From Salmonella bongori NCTC 12419 (GTDB lineage: Bacteria; Pseudomonadota; Gammaproteobacteria; Enterobacterales; Enterobacteriaceae): a DNA stretch of 64,000 nucleotides. This document shows positions 56,083 to 64,000 of the stretch, piece by piece. Within the stretch, counting starts at the first letter, position 1. Each line of letters opens with the position of its first letter. The position numbers and the translations under genes were made by a program. The notes under the pieces were generated by a model that saw nothing but the letters and a program-made list of their open reading frames with translations, was not told where the DNA came from and made no database searches. Location: contig NC_015761.1 in assembly GCF_000252995.1 (NCBI RefSeq), forward strand, positions 3,782,001 to 3,846,000, in the 5' to 3' direction.

Positions 56083-58245
56083 ATGGACGTTTCTTACCTG
56101 CTCGACAGCCTTAATGATAAACAGCGCGAAGCGGTGGCCGCGCCACGTAGCAACATGCTGGTGCTGGCGGGCGCGGGAAGCGGGAAAACCCGTGTACTGG
56201 TGCACCGCATCGCCTGGCTACTGAGCGTAGAAAACAATTCGCCGTATTCCATCATGGCGGTGACCTTTACCAACAAAGCGGCGGCGGAAATGCGTCATCG
56301 TATTGGCCAGTTGATGGGCACCAGCCAGGGGGGGATGTGGGTAGGGACGTTCCACGGTCTGGCGCACCGTCTGCTGCGCGCGCATCATATGGACGCTAAT
56401 CTGCCGCAGGATTTCCAGATTCTCGACAGTGAAGATCAGATGCGTCTGCTTAAACGTCTGATTAAGGCGATGAATCTTGATGAGAAGCAGTGGCCGCCGC
56501 GTCAGGCGATGTGGTACATCAACAGTCAGAAAGACGAAGGACTACGCCCGCACCATATCCAAAGCTACGGCAATCCGGTGGAGCAGACCTGGCAGAAGGT
56601 GTATCAGGCCTATCAGGAAGCGTGCGATCGCGCTGGCCTGGTGGATTTCGCTGAGCTACTGCTGCGCGCTCATGAACTATGGCTGAACAAGCCGCATATC
56701 CTGCAGCACTATCGCGAGCGATTTACTAATATCCTGGTGGACGAATTCCAGGATACCAACAACATTCAGTACGCCTGGGTTCGTCTGCTGGCGGGCGATA
56801 CCGGTAAAGTGATGATTGTCGGCGACGATGACCAGTCGATCTACGGCTGGCGTGGAGCGCAGGTAGAAAATATTCAGCGCTTCCTCAATGATTTTCCCGG
56901 CGCGCAGACTATCCGTCTGGAACAGAACTACCGTTCAACCAGCAACATTCTTAGCGCGGCGAACGCTCTGATTGAGAATAACAACGGGCGCCTGGGTAAA
57001 AAGCTGTGGACCGATGGCGTTGACGGCGAGCCGATTTCGCTCTATTGCGCCTTTAACGAACTGGATGAAGCGCGCTTTGTGGTTAACCGCATCAAAACCT
57101 GGCAGGACAACGGCGGCGCGCTTGCGCAATGCGCCATCCTTTATCGTAGCAACGCCCAGTCGCGCGTACTGGAAGAGGCGTTGTTGCAGGCCAGTATGCC
57201 GTACCGTATTTATGGCGGTATGCGCTTCTTCGAGCGCCAGGAAATTAAAGATGCACTCTCTTATCTGCGTTTGATTGCCAACCGCAACGACGATGCGGCG
57301 TTTGAAAGGGTGGTGAATACCCCGACGCGTGGTATCGGCGATCGTACGCTTGATGTGGTGCGTCAGACCTCGAGTGACCGCCAGCTAACGTTGTGGCAGG
57401 CTTGCCGCGAACTGCTACAGGAGAAGGCGCTGGCTGGACGTGCAGCCAGCGCGCTACAACGCTTTATGGAGCTTGTCGACGCCCTGGCGCAAGAGACTGC
57501 TGACATGCCGCTGCATGTGCAGACCGACCGGGTGATCAAAGACTCTGGCCTGCGTACCATGTACGAGCAAGAGAAAGGTGAAAAAGGCCAGACCCGTATC
57601 GAAAACTTAGAGGAGCTGGTGACAGCAACGCGCCAGTTTAGCTACAACGAAGAAGATGAAGACCTGATGCCGTTACAGGCGTTTCTTTCCCATGCGGCGC
57701 TGGAGGCGGGCGAAGGACAGGCGGATACCTGGCAGGATGCGGTGCAGCTCATGACATTGCATTCGGCAAAAGGACTGGAGTTTCCGCAGGTCTTTATCGT
57801 TGGGATGGAAGAAGGGATGTTTCCCAGCCAGATGTCGCTGGATGAAGGGGGACGTCTGGAAGAGGAGCGTCGCCTGGCCTACGTCGGCGTTACGCGCGCC
57901 ATGCAGAAGCTGACCTTAACCTATGCCGAAACCCGTCGTCTGTACGGCAAAGAGGTTTACCATCGCCCGTCGCGCTTTATCGGCGAGCTGCCGGAGGAGT
58001 GTGTGGAAGAGGTGCGTTTGCGCGCCACTGTCAGCCGCCCGGTGAGCCATCAGCGACTGGGAACGCCGCTGGCGGAAAACGATACGGGGTATAAGCTCGG
58101 GCAGCGGGTGCGTCACGCGAAGTTCGGCGAAGGGACTATTGTTAACCTGGAGGGCAGCGGTGAGCACAGTCGTCTGCAGGTCGCCTTCCAGGGGCAGGGC
58201 ATCAAATGGTTAGTGGCCGCGTATGCGAAACTGGAAACGGTCTGA
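56083..58245 (+). CDS. uvrD: UvrD, DNA helicase II
   Basis: 720 residues from MDVSYLLDSLNDKQREAV. Superfamily 1A: AGAGSGKT (about 29-36), DEFQDTN, DDDQSIYGWRG, QNYRST, YVGVTRAMQKL. The C-terminal Tudor-like region (YKLGQRVRHAKFGEGTIVN) binds RNA polymerase. Acts in nucleotide excision and mismatch repair. An ATG two codons earlier is not used in the family. Confidence 0.97.
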   Translation: MDVSYLLDSLNDKQREAVAAPRSNMLVLAGAGSGKTRVLVHRIAWLLSVENNSPYSIMAVTFTNKAAAEMRHRIGQLMGTSQGGMWVGTFHGLAHRLLRAHHMDANLPQDFQILDSEDQMRLLKRLIKAMNLDEKQWPPRQAMWYINSQKDEGLRPHHIQSYGNPVEQTWQKVYQAYQEACDRAGLVDFAELLLRAHELWLNKPHILQHYRERFTNILVDEFQDTNNIQYAWVRLLAGDTGKVMIVGDDDQSIYGWRGAQVENIQRFLNDFPGAQTIRLEQNYRSTSNILSAANALIENNNGRLGKKLWTDGVDGEPISLYCAFNELDEARFVVNRIKTWQDNGGALAQCAILYRSNAQSRVLEEALLQASMPYRIYGGMRFFERQEIKDALSYLRLIANRNDDAAFERVVNTPTRGIGDRTLDVVRQTSSDRQLTLWQACRELLQEKALAGRAASALQRFMELVDALAQETADMPLHVQTDRVIKDSGLRTMYEQEKGEKGQTRIENLEELVTATRQFSYNEEDEDLMPLQAFLSHAALEAGEGQADTWQDAVQLMTLHSAKGLEFPQVFIVGMEEGMFPSQMSLDEGGRLEEERRLAYVGVTRAMQKLTLTYAETRRLYGKEVYHRPSRFIGELPEECVEEVRLRATVSRPVSHQRLGTPLAENDTGYKLGQRVRHAKFGEGTIVNLEGSGEHSRLQVAFQGQGIKWLVAAYAKLETV

Positions 58246-58257
58246 TCGAATCACATA

Positions 58258-58393
58258 TTGCCGGGTGGCGATGCTGGTGCGTGTTAGCCGGCCTACGAGT
58301 TGGTTAACATTTTGATTCATAGGCCGGATAAGGCGTTTACGCCGCCATCCGACGTGAATGATTACCTGATGGTGCTGCGCTTATCAGGCCGAC
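58258..58393. repeat. BIME cluster (three REP units) after uvrD
   Basis: Three REP-like segments: GCCGGGTGGCGATGCTGGTG to AGCCGGCCTAC; TAGGCCGGATAAGGCGTTTA to GCCGCCATCC; and TGATGGTGCTGCGCTTATCA. The rest of the interval up to 58530 is A/T-rich and should contain the corA promoter. Confidence 0.87.
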
Positions 58394-58568
58394 AGTTTTG
58401 TACCTGTAATCTCTCACTTAATAGTCTGAAATCATAGATAAATCCCTTCTCTCTGCTAACCTTTCTGCATAAGGGGAAATTATTGCTTTTTCGCGTTTCG
58501 TTGCGTGTTGACGGCAAATTTTTGCTGGCGTAACATGCGCGCAAGATTACGCTAAGAGGACATTCGCC

Positions 58569-58625
58569 TTGGACACACCCAGTAGATACTGGCTCATTAT
58601 CCTGTCATCCAGGATCAACTCCTAA
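58569..58625 (+). CDS. corL: corA leader peptide (CorL candidate)
   Basis: An 18-codon ORF with a TTG start, preceded by AAGAGGA (58554-58559), reading MDTPSRYWLIILSSRINS. It lies in the long corA leader (about 150 bases before corA), where Salmonella is known to use a short ORF (corL) and Rho to set corA expression by Mg2+ and translation. Its stop codon is inside the 5' arm of a strong hairpin. A second, six-codon ATG ORF (58535-58555) precedes it. Assignment as corL is inference. Confidence 0.6.
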   Translation: MDTPSRYWLIILSSRINS

Positions 58626-58653
58626 GGCTATCCCTTTTTGCTGATAGCCTTAG
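58622..58653 (+). promoter_or_regulatory. corA leader hairpin
   Basis: A perfect 11-base stem CTAAGGCTATC/GATAGCCTTAG with a ten-base loop that holds a T5 run. It covers the leader-peptide stop codon, so a terminating ribosome would block it. There is no T run after the stem, so it is not a plain terminator. Confidence 0.8.
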
Positions 58654-58779
58654 CGGTTGTCAGCGACCTTTCATTTTTCCCGTCGCGTTGAGTCAGGCTG
58701 TTTAATGGTCTGAAACCCAATTTGTTTCTGTGTGCCCATCTGAACTGTCCGATATTTTTACGCATTGGGAGTCCCGGTC

Positions 58780-59730
58780 ATGCTGAGCGCATTTCAACTG
58801 GAAAAAAACCGACTGACCCGGCTGGAAGTCGAGGAGTCACAAACCCTGATTGATGCCGTATGGATCGATCTGGTCGAACCGGACGATGACGAGCGATTGC
58901 GCGTGCAGTCTGAGCTGGGCCAAAGTCTGGCGACACGTCCTGAACTGGAAGATATCGAAGCCTCTGCGCGCTTCTTTGAAGATGAAGATGGGCTACACAT
59001 TCACTCCTTCTTTTTCTTCGAAGATGCGGAGGATCACGCCGGTAACTCCACTGTGGCATTCACTATTCGCGATGGGCGTCTGTTTACGCTGCGTGAGCGC
59101 GAACTACCCGCCTTCCGTTTGTATCGTATGCGCGCCCGTAGCCAGGCGATGATTGACGGTAATGCTTACGAATTACTGCTCGATCTGTTTGAAACTAAAA
59201 TCGAACAACTGGCGGATGAAATTGAAAACATCTATAGCGATCTGGAAAAACTGAGCCGCGTGATTATGGAAGGGCATCAGGGAGATGAATACGACGAAGC
59301 GCTTTCCACACTGGCGGAGCTGGAAGATATCGGCTGGAAGGTTCGCCTGTGTTTGATGGATACCCAGCGCGCGCTAAACTTCCTGGTGCGCAAGGCACGT
59401 TTGCCGGGCGGACAGTTGGAGCAGGCACGCGAGATTCTACGAGATATCGAATCCCTGCTACCGCATAACGAATCACTGTTTCAGAAAGTAAACTTCCTGA
59501 TGCAGGCGGCAATGGGGTTTATTAACATTGAGCAGAACCGGATTATCAAGATTTTCTCGGTGGTCTCTGTGGTCTTCCTGCCGCCAACGCTGGTGGCTTC
59601 CAGCTACGGCATGAACTTTGAGTTCATGCCGGAACTGAAGTGGAGCTTTGGCTATCCCGGTGCGATTATTTTTATGATCCTTGCCGGGCTGGCACCGTAT
59701 CTCTACTTTAAGCGTAAGAACTGGCTGTGA
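58780..59730 (+). CDS. corA: CorA, Mg2+/Co2+/Ni2+ channel
   Basis: 316 residues. Large N-terminal cytoplasmic funnel (1-250), two C-terminal membrane helices, selectivity signature YGMNFEFMPE (about 277-286) between them, basic tail KRKNWL. Main constitutive Mg2+ uptake pentamer. ATG at 58780 follows TTGGGAGTCCCGGTC; the in-frame ATG at 58765 is less likely. Confidence 0.98.
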   Translation: MLSAFQLEKNRLTRLEVEESQTLIDAVWIDLVEPDDDERLRVQSELGQSLATRPELEDIEASARFFEDEDGLHIHSFFFFEDAEDHAGNSTVAFTIRDGRLFTLRERELPAFRLYRMRARSQAMIDGNAYELLLDLFETKIEQLADEIENIYSDLEKLSRVIMEGHQGDEYDEALSTLAELEDIGWKVRLCLMDTQRALNFLVRKARLPGGQLEQAREILRDIESLLPHNESLFQKVNFLMQAAMGFINIEQNRIIKIFSVVSVVFLPPTLVASSYGMNFEFMPELKWSFGYPGAIIFMILAGLAPYLYFKRKNWL

Positions 59731-59737
59731 TTTTAAT

Positions 59738-59770
59738 GCCGCCGGATGGTGTTTCGCTTATCCGGCCTAC
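59738..59770. repeat. REP element after corA
   Basis: GCCGCCGGATGGTGTTTCGC followed by TTATCCGGCCTAC, a single REP hairpin at the convergent junction. Confidence 0.9.
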
Positions 59771-59825
59771 CGTTCCAGCAGAACGCCGAGTCATAGTGGT
59801 AGTTCATTTCAGCTACCGCTATGCT

Positions 59826-60302
59826 TTATGGATGGAAAACTCTCTCTATTTGTTTCTCGGGCGTTAACTGGAACTCATGCTCGCCATCAATAACGGTTAC
59901 ACCAAAAGTAGTATTACTATTGGAATACTCATCAACGATTAATAAATAGTCTTTCACAATACAATCAGCATCATCCTTAATGGTCGGAAAGCAATATAAA
60001 TCTTCATACGGCCCATCGTGATAATTTTTAGCATTAGTAAAGCCGTTGCCAATATCTATTACATAATAGCGAAACCAGTCCTGATCCAGTAAATGGTATT
60101 TTCTCTTAAATTCTTCCCTGTGCGTCAGGTACCACCTGATTTTATCTCTGTCAGTCCACGGCAGATGATCCACAACCAGAAACACTGTCGAGCCAAAATC
60201 TGAATAGGCATACAGAATTTTAACCGGCCGCAGGGTCCACAGATTATAGGTCCCGGCCAGCAAGAATAAACACAGCGCTATTTTTTTACATTTATTTTTC
60301 AT
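59826..60302 (-). CDS. DUF943-type inner-membrane protein (yigG position)
   Basis: 158 residues. One N-terminal membrane anchor (about 6-23, LCLFLLAGTYNLWTL), then LRPVKILYAYSDFGS and FPWTD-like PWTDRDKIRWYL and a C-terminal beta-rich region: features I associate with enterobacterial DUF943. Topology suggests the bulk is periplasmic. The ATG overlaps the stop of the DUF3289 gene, so translation is coupled. It occupies the yigF/yigG slot between corA and rarD. The DNA is visibly A/T-richer than its neighbours. Function unknown; partner or immunity role for the upstream protein is a guess. Confidence 0.72.
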   Translation of the reverse strand: MKNKCKKIALCLFLLAGTYNLWTLRPVKILYAYSDFGSTVFLVVDHLPWTDRDKIRWYLTHREEFKRKYHLLDQDWFRYYVIDIGNGFTNAKNYHDGPYEDLYCFPTIKDDADCIVKDYLLIVDEYSNSNTTFGVTVIDGEHEFQLTPEKQIERVFHP

Positions 60303-61153
60303 CAGTAAGCGCCGATTCTGGTGACGGTATTAAAATTTGTGAAAAAAGGTTTAAAGGCAAAATCTTTGTGCCGCTGTAAAAAGAACCATATGCGGAAAAA
60401 ACGAAATTCGCGATAAAAGTTATTCTTGATATCGGCAACATCCAGCCCAAAATGATCCTGCGCAGCGAAATGTAGCGTAGCGCTCCAGCCCATGGCGTAC
60501 TTCTGAATATTCGTGAGGGTTATCTTTTGCGCAGCAATATCGTGAACGCAGATCCCCAGTCCATTGATTCTGTCCTCCAGATTATTAAATTTAGCGAGAT
60601 GTGAACTAAGCAAGTTTGTTTTGATTCCATGCAATATTACAGGTAAATAGATTTGTCTTATGTTTTTTTTAAATTCCATCTGAATGTAGTCTTTAATTAT
60701 AAAAAGAGGGCTGTCTTTTATATTCTTATTTACTCTTTTATGAAAGGCGGAATTTAGTTGCTGGCTATAAAATGCGCTGCCATTTCCATATCTGAAATGT
60801 CTGATGAGTTCATCTATTAGTGTTTGATATTCACCATAGAATGAAAACATTTTTGCCAGTTCTTTCATTTCTGTGAATAGAATATCGACACATTCATCGT
60901 GAGATATTTCTCTGCCGAGGTTTGTTAAGCTAAACACGCCATCTACCATGTAAGGTCTGGGAAAATCATAATATATAAGGCGATAAGGATCGACTTTTTC
61001 TGATATGTCATTCAGGCCGAGCGCCAGAAGCTCTTCTTCTCCCATGTCGCCACATTGCATGTCACCGGCAGAATTATCGTTGAAGCGTGTGACGGGTTCA
61101 AAGAGGGTATAAGGGAGATACATTGATGAATTGAACATATGAGTAATTTCCAT
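60302..61153 (-). CDS. DUF3289-type protein of unknown function
   Basis: 283 residues, no signal peptide or membrane helix. Segments I recognise as DUF3289: FNDNSAGDMQCGDM (24-37), VDPYRLIYYDFPRP (54-67), ISHDECVDILFTEMKELAKM (83-102), GLGICVHDIAA (198-208), QDHFGLD (232-238), FRIWFFLQR (253-261). The many His and acidic residues allow an enzymatic role but no active site is known. Weak ribosome site; an ATG five codons later is an alternative start. Strong use of A/T-ending codons, unlike corA and rarD, hints at horizontal origin. Related proteins occur in enterobacterial accessory loci, often near DUF943 genes (recalled, not checked). Confidence 0.7.
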   Translation of the reverse strand: MEITHMFNSSMYLPYTLFEPVTRFNDNSAGDMQCGDMGEEELLALGLNDISEKVDPYRLIYYDFPRPYMVDGVFSLTNLGREISHDECVDILFTEMKELAKMFSFYGEYQTLIDELIRHFRYGNGSAFYSQQLNSAFHKRVNKNIKDSPLFIIKDYIQMEFKKNIRQIYLPVILHGIKTNLLSSHLAKFNNLEDRINGLGICVHDIAAQKITLTNIQKYAMGWSATLHFAAQDHFGLDVADIKNNFYREFRFFRIWFFLQRHKDFAFKPFFTNFNTVTRIGAY

Positions 61154-61289
61154 TTATCTGATTAATAATCAGTGACTTATCGATTGCTGCGGATGAATGT
61201 TACAAGAAAGGGATGGCAGAAAAGTGGCTTCGCTTCACACCTCTTTATGAACTATTAAATCAGGATTGTTACTTCAGGTTGAGTTAAAA

Positions 61290-61340
61290 GCAGGCGCTAC
61301 GCCTTATCAGGCCTACGGGATTGGTAGGCCTGTTAAGCAA
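61290..61340. repeat. REP-like element before rarD 3' end
   Basis: CAGGCGCTACGCCTTATCAG and GCCTACGGGATTGGTAGGCC followed by TGTTAAGC: REP-type inverted sequence. The rest of 61154-61289 shows no other feature and should hold the DUF3289 promoter. Confidence 0.78.
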
Positions 61341-61347
61341 ACCGCAA

Positions 61348-62244
61348 TCACAATCCTTTACGCGTTCTGCGCTGGGTATACAGCGCATCCATCACAAAAA
61401 TCGCCAGCGCGACCCAGATAAACCCGAACGTCACCATCTTATCCGCGCCCGGATGTTCATCATAAAAGGTGACTGCCAGCAGGAACATCAGCGTTGGGCC
61501 AATGTACTGGAAGAAGCCTAGCGTTGAGAGGCGCAGACGCGTTGCCGCGCCGGTGAAGCACAGCAGCGGAATGGTGGTGACGACGCCGGCAGCAATCAAC
61601 AGCAGGTTTAATGACAGGGGATTCTGCCCCATATGACTGGTGGCGCTATCGGCAATGCCGAACAAATAGATCGCGGCTATCGGCAGCAGCCATAGCGTTT
61701 CGAACAACATGCCGGTTTGCGCTTCTACGGCAATTTTCTTGCGTACCAGTCCATAAAAGGCGAAGCTAAACGCCAGTCCTAAGGCAATAACAGGCAATGA
61801 ACCGAAGGTCCAGAGCTGCACCAGAACCCCGCATCCCGCCAGTAGCACGGCCAGCCACTGCATACGTCGGAATCGCTCACCGAGAAAAATCATCCCCAGC
61901 AGGATATTCACCAGCGGGTTAATAAAGTAACCGAGGCTGGCTTCCAGCATATGATGGTTATTCACAGCCCAGATAAAAAGCAGCCAGTTGCCGCCTATCA
62001 GCACTGCCGACAGCGCCAGCAGAAAAATTTTCTTTGGTGTTTTCAGCAGCGTTTTAACGCCTGACCACTGGCGGCTGACGCTCATCAGCGCCACCATAAA
62101 AAAGAATGACCAGATTACGCGGTGGGTGAGGATTTCATCCGCCGGAACGTAATAAATTAGCTTGAAGTAGGCGGGGGCGATCCCCCAGATAAAATAGGCA
62201 GCAAGAGCGAGTAATACGCCCTGCCGCGTTTGTTTTGCATCCAT
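61348..62244 (-). CDS. rarD: RarD, EamA/DMT-family permease
   Basis: 298 residues, ten membrane helices, two EamA repeats; GIAPAYFKL near the N-terminus and FFQYIGPTLMFLLA in the second half. The name comes from predicted chloramphenicol resistance in Pseudomonas; substrate in enterobacteria is not settled. Confidence 0.93.
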   Translation of the reverse strand: MDAKQTRQGVLLALAAYFIWGIAPAYFKLIYYVPADEILTHRVIWSFFFMVALMSVSRQWSGVKTLLKTPKKIFLLALSAVLIGGNWLLFIWAVNNHHMLEASLGYFINPLVNILLGMIFLGERFRRMQWLAVLLAGCGVLVQLWTFGSLPVIALGLAFSFAFYGLVRKKIAVEAQTGMLFETLWLLPIAAIYLFGIADSATSHMGQNPLSLNLLLIAAGVVTTIPLLCFTGAATRLRLSTLGFFQYIGPTLMFLLAVTFYDEHPGADKMVTFGFIWVALAIFVMDALYTQRRTRKGL

Positions 62245-62287
62245 CCGGAAAACTCGTATCTGAAGTGTAACAACAGTTTACCTGCTT

Positions 62288-62755
62288 TTATCCCACCATA
62301 TAAGTGGCGGTAGCGCTGGCGATGTACAGCTGATCTTCATTGTGTAATTCCACGCGGGCGACGGCCACTTTATTACCGGCGCGCAGCAGGCTACTGGTAG
62401 CCGTAAAGCGATTGCCTCTCCCCGGCCGCAGATAATCGACGCGCAGGTCAATTGTCCCCATCCGTGACAGGCGTTGGCGTAATTCATCTTCGCTAATCGT
62501 TTCGTGTCGGGTCAGAGTACTGCCGACGCATACCAACCCGGCGGCGACATCCAGCGCCGAGGCGATGACGCCTCCGTGCAGGATACTCTGCGCCCAGTTG
62601 CCGACCATCATCGGTTGATTATTGAATCCCAACTGGGCAAACGCTTTTTCGTAGCGCTCCAGCTCCAGCCCTAATGCCCGGTTAAAAGGCATATGGTAGA
62701 CAAACATTTCGCCCACTAATTTCAGCGCTTGTTCAGCAGTAAGTACGGCAGACAT
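62288..62755 (-). CDS. yigI: YigI, hotdog-fold acyl-CoA thioesterase
   Basis: 155 residues, PaaI/YigI-type hotdog domain: NWAQSILHGGVIASALDVAAG (about 68-88) and IDLRVDYLRPGRGNRF. The E. coli homologue hydrolyses medium- to long-chain acyl-CoA. 43 bases upstream of rarD on the same strand. Confidence 0.93.
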   Translation of the reverse strand: MSAVLTAEQALKLVGEMFVYHMPFNRALGLELERYEKAFAQLGFNNQPMMVGNWAQSILHGGVIASALDVAAGLVCVGSTLTRHETISEDELRQRLSRMGTIDLRVDYLRPGRGNRFTATSSLLRAGNKVAVARVELHNEDQLYIASATATYMVG

Positions 62756-62919
62756 AAATTTCTGGCATCTCGTCAGTTAATAAAATGTTGATATTATGCT
62801 TCTTAATTGTTGTTTTCCACTTTAAGAACGGATAACTAACGTCCAGGTGTGTAAATATGTAAAAATGGTTGGCAGAAAATGATACGTGCTGAAAATATTT
62901 CGTCAGGAGAAGAGCAAGA

Positions 62920-63789
62920 ATGCGGGCGATTCTGAATTGGTTGTTGCCAGCCACCTTACTGCCAGTGGCAGCATATGCGCAAGAAGCGACGGTGAAAGAA
63001 GTTCATGATGCGCCTGCAGTGCGGGGGAGCATTATCGCTAACATGCTGCAGGAGCATGATAATCCTTTTACGCTTTACCCTTATGACACGAATTACTTGA
63101 TCTACACCTATACCAGCGATCTAAACAAAGAGGCCATTCGTACCTATAACTGGTCAGAAAACGCGCGCAAAGATGAAGTGAAATTTCAGCTTAGCCTGGC
63201 GTTCCCGCTCTGGCGCGGTATCTTAGGGGATAATTCCGTGCTGGGCGCTTCCTATACACAGAAATCCTGGTGGCAGCTTTCAAACAGTAAAGAGTCTGCG
63301 CCGTTTCGTGAAACCAACTACGAACCGCAGCTTTTTCTCGGTTTTGCTACAGATTATCGTTTTGCCGGCTGGACATTACGCGATGTGGAGATGGGCTACA
63401 ACCACGACTCTAACGGGCGATCTGACCCTACCTCGCGTAGCTGGAACCGACTGTATACACGCCTGATGGCCGAAAATGGCAACTGGCTGGTAGAGGTCAA
63501 ACCGTGGTACGTAATTGGCAGTACCGATGATAACCCGGACATCACCAAATATATGGGTTATTACCAGCTTAAAATTGGTTATCACCTGGGCGAGGCAGTG
63601 TTAAGCGCCAAAGGCCAGTACAACTGGAATACCGGCTATGGTGGCGCGGAGCTTGGCTTAAGCTACCCTGTTACCAAACATGTTCGCCTTTATACCCAGG
63701 TGTACAGCGGTTATGGCGAATCGCTGATCGACTATAATTTTAATCAGACACGTGTTGGCGTCGGCGTGATGCTTAACGATATCTTCTGA
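62920..63789 (+). CDS. pldA: Outer-membrane phospholipase A (OMPLA)
   Basis: 289 residues. Sec signal peptide (MRAILNWLLPATLLPVAAYA, cut after AYA), 12-stranded barrel, active-site motif YNHDSNG (about 160-166 of the precursor: His and Ser nucleophile). Hydrolyses phospholipids in the outer leaflet when asymmetry is lost; active as a Ca2+-dependent dimer. Confidence 0.97.
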   Translation: MRAILNWLLPATLLPVAAYAQEATVKEVHDAPAVRGSIIANMLQEHDNPFTLYPYDTNYLIYTYTSDLNKEAIRTYNWSENARKDEVKFQLSLAFPLWRGILGDNSVLGASYTQKSWWQLSNSKESAPFRETNYEPQLFLGFATDYRFAGWTLRDVEMGYNHDSNGRSDPTSRSWNRLYTRLMAENGNWLVEVKPWYVIGSTDDNPDITKYMGYYQLKIGYHLGEAVLSAKGQYNWNTGYGGAELGLSYPVTKHVRLYTQVYSGYGESLIDYNFNQTRVGVGVMLNDIF

Positions 63790-63825
63790 TTAATGATTGT
63801 GTTTTAAACATTGCAGTTTCTGTCG

Positions 63826-63852
63826 CAGGCGCTGAAAATAGCGCCTGTTTTG
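63826..63852 (+). terminator. pldA terminator
   Basis: CAGGCGCT-GAAAAT-AGCGCCTG followed by TTTTGATTT, between pldA and recQ. Confidence 0.87.
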
Positions 63853-63874
63853 ATTTCTGGCATATGGGGTTAAT

Positions 63875-64000
63875 GTGGCGCAGGCGGAAGTGTTGAATCT
63901 GGAGTCAGGGGCTAAACGGGTTTTGCAGGAAACCTTTGGCTACCAACAGTTTCGCCCGGGCCAGGAAGCGATTATTGATACCGCGCTCTCCGGTCGCGAC
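63875..64000 (+). CDS. recQ: RecQ, ATP-dependent DNA helicase (N-terminal fragment)
   Basis: 42 codons from a GTG start (MAQAEVLNLESGAKRVLQET), running off the right edge. The helicase Q-like motif FGYQQFRPGQEAIID is complete; Walker A would follow just outside. GGGG about seven bases upstream is the ribosome site. Confidence 0.93.
   Translation, partial: MAQAEVLNLESGAKRVLQETFGYQQFRPGQEAIIDTALSGRD

Noticed and set aside
58535..58555. Six-codon ATG frame (MRARLR) before the corA leader peptide
   Set aside because: Too short and without a convincing ribosome site; the TTG frame that follows has a better one, so this is noted only as an alternative.
59826..61153. Idea that the AT-rich islet is a prophage or insertion sequence remnant
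   Set aside because: No transposase, integrase or target-site duplication is visible; the flanks are REP elements and the neighbours are in the usual order.

Overview
The window reads as an enterobacterial chromosome, almost certainly Salmonella (S. enterica or a very close relative). Gene order follows the Escherichia coli rrnC-ilv-rho-ECA-hem-cyaA-uvrD-corA-recQ segment. Several traits point to Salmonella: ilvG is intact, glmZ lies directly between the proM tRNA gene and hemY with no aslA/aslB, there is an extra nucleoside-gene cluster between ppiC and rep, and GppA begins MNSTS. No phage, insertion sequence, CRISPR array or plasmid gene is present. This is core chromosome with two small accessory islets and many short interspersed repeats (ERIC, REP/BIME).

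Layout. 1-810: start of the hsrA transporter gene and the GntR regulator yieP (minus strand). 811-6650: a complete rRNA operon (promoters P1 and P2, boxA, 16S, tRNA-Glu, 23S, 5S) followed by tRNA-Asp, tRNA-Trp and a terminator; its 23S-5S spacer carries an ERIC-like insertion. 6702-9540: hdfR, maoP, comM. 9800-19144: the isoleucine-valine biosynthesis locus (ilvL attenuator, ilvX, ilvG, ilvM, ilvE, ilvD, ilvA, then the divergent pair ilvY/ilvC). 19311-22023: ppiC, then accessory islet 1, with a Crp/Fnr-type regulator, a uridine-phosphorylase-like enzyme and a PnuC-like transporter. 22087-29263: rep, gppA, rhlB, trxA, rho with its leader. 29456-42256: the twelve-gene enterobacterial common antigen operon (wecA to wecG). 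42462-44412: yifK and a four-tRNA operon (Arg, His, Leu, Pro). 44416-44896: the sRNA gene glmZ with a sigma-54 promoter and two GlrR boxes. 44971-49051: hemCDXY (minus strand). 49428-58245: cyaA, cyaY, lptM, dapF, yigA, xerC, yigB, uvrD. 58569-59730: the corA leader and corA. 59826-61153: accessory islet 2, an AT-rich DUF3289/DUF943 pair. 61348-64000: rarD, yigI, pldA and the start of recQ.

How the genes work together. The ilv genes make branched-chain amino acids, with translation-coupled attenuation at ilvL and IlvY induction of ilvC. The wec/rff genes make lipid-linked Fuc4NAc-ManNAcA-GlcNAc repeats and flip, polymerise and length-control them. The hem genes carry porphyrin synthesis from porphobilinogen to uroporphyrinogen III. 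Rep, UvrD, RecQ, XerC, Rho and RhlB act on DNA or RNA. The two least explained parts are islet 1, a likely nucleoside import and phosphorolysis module whose enzyme lacks the uracil-specificity residues, and islet 2, a translationally coupled pair of unknown-function families that looks like an effector/immunity or envelope module. All identifications rest on reading the sequence and on remembered family features; no database search was run.
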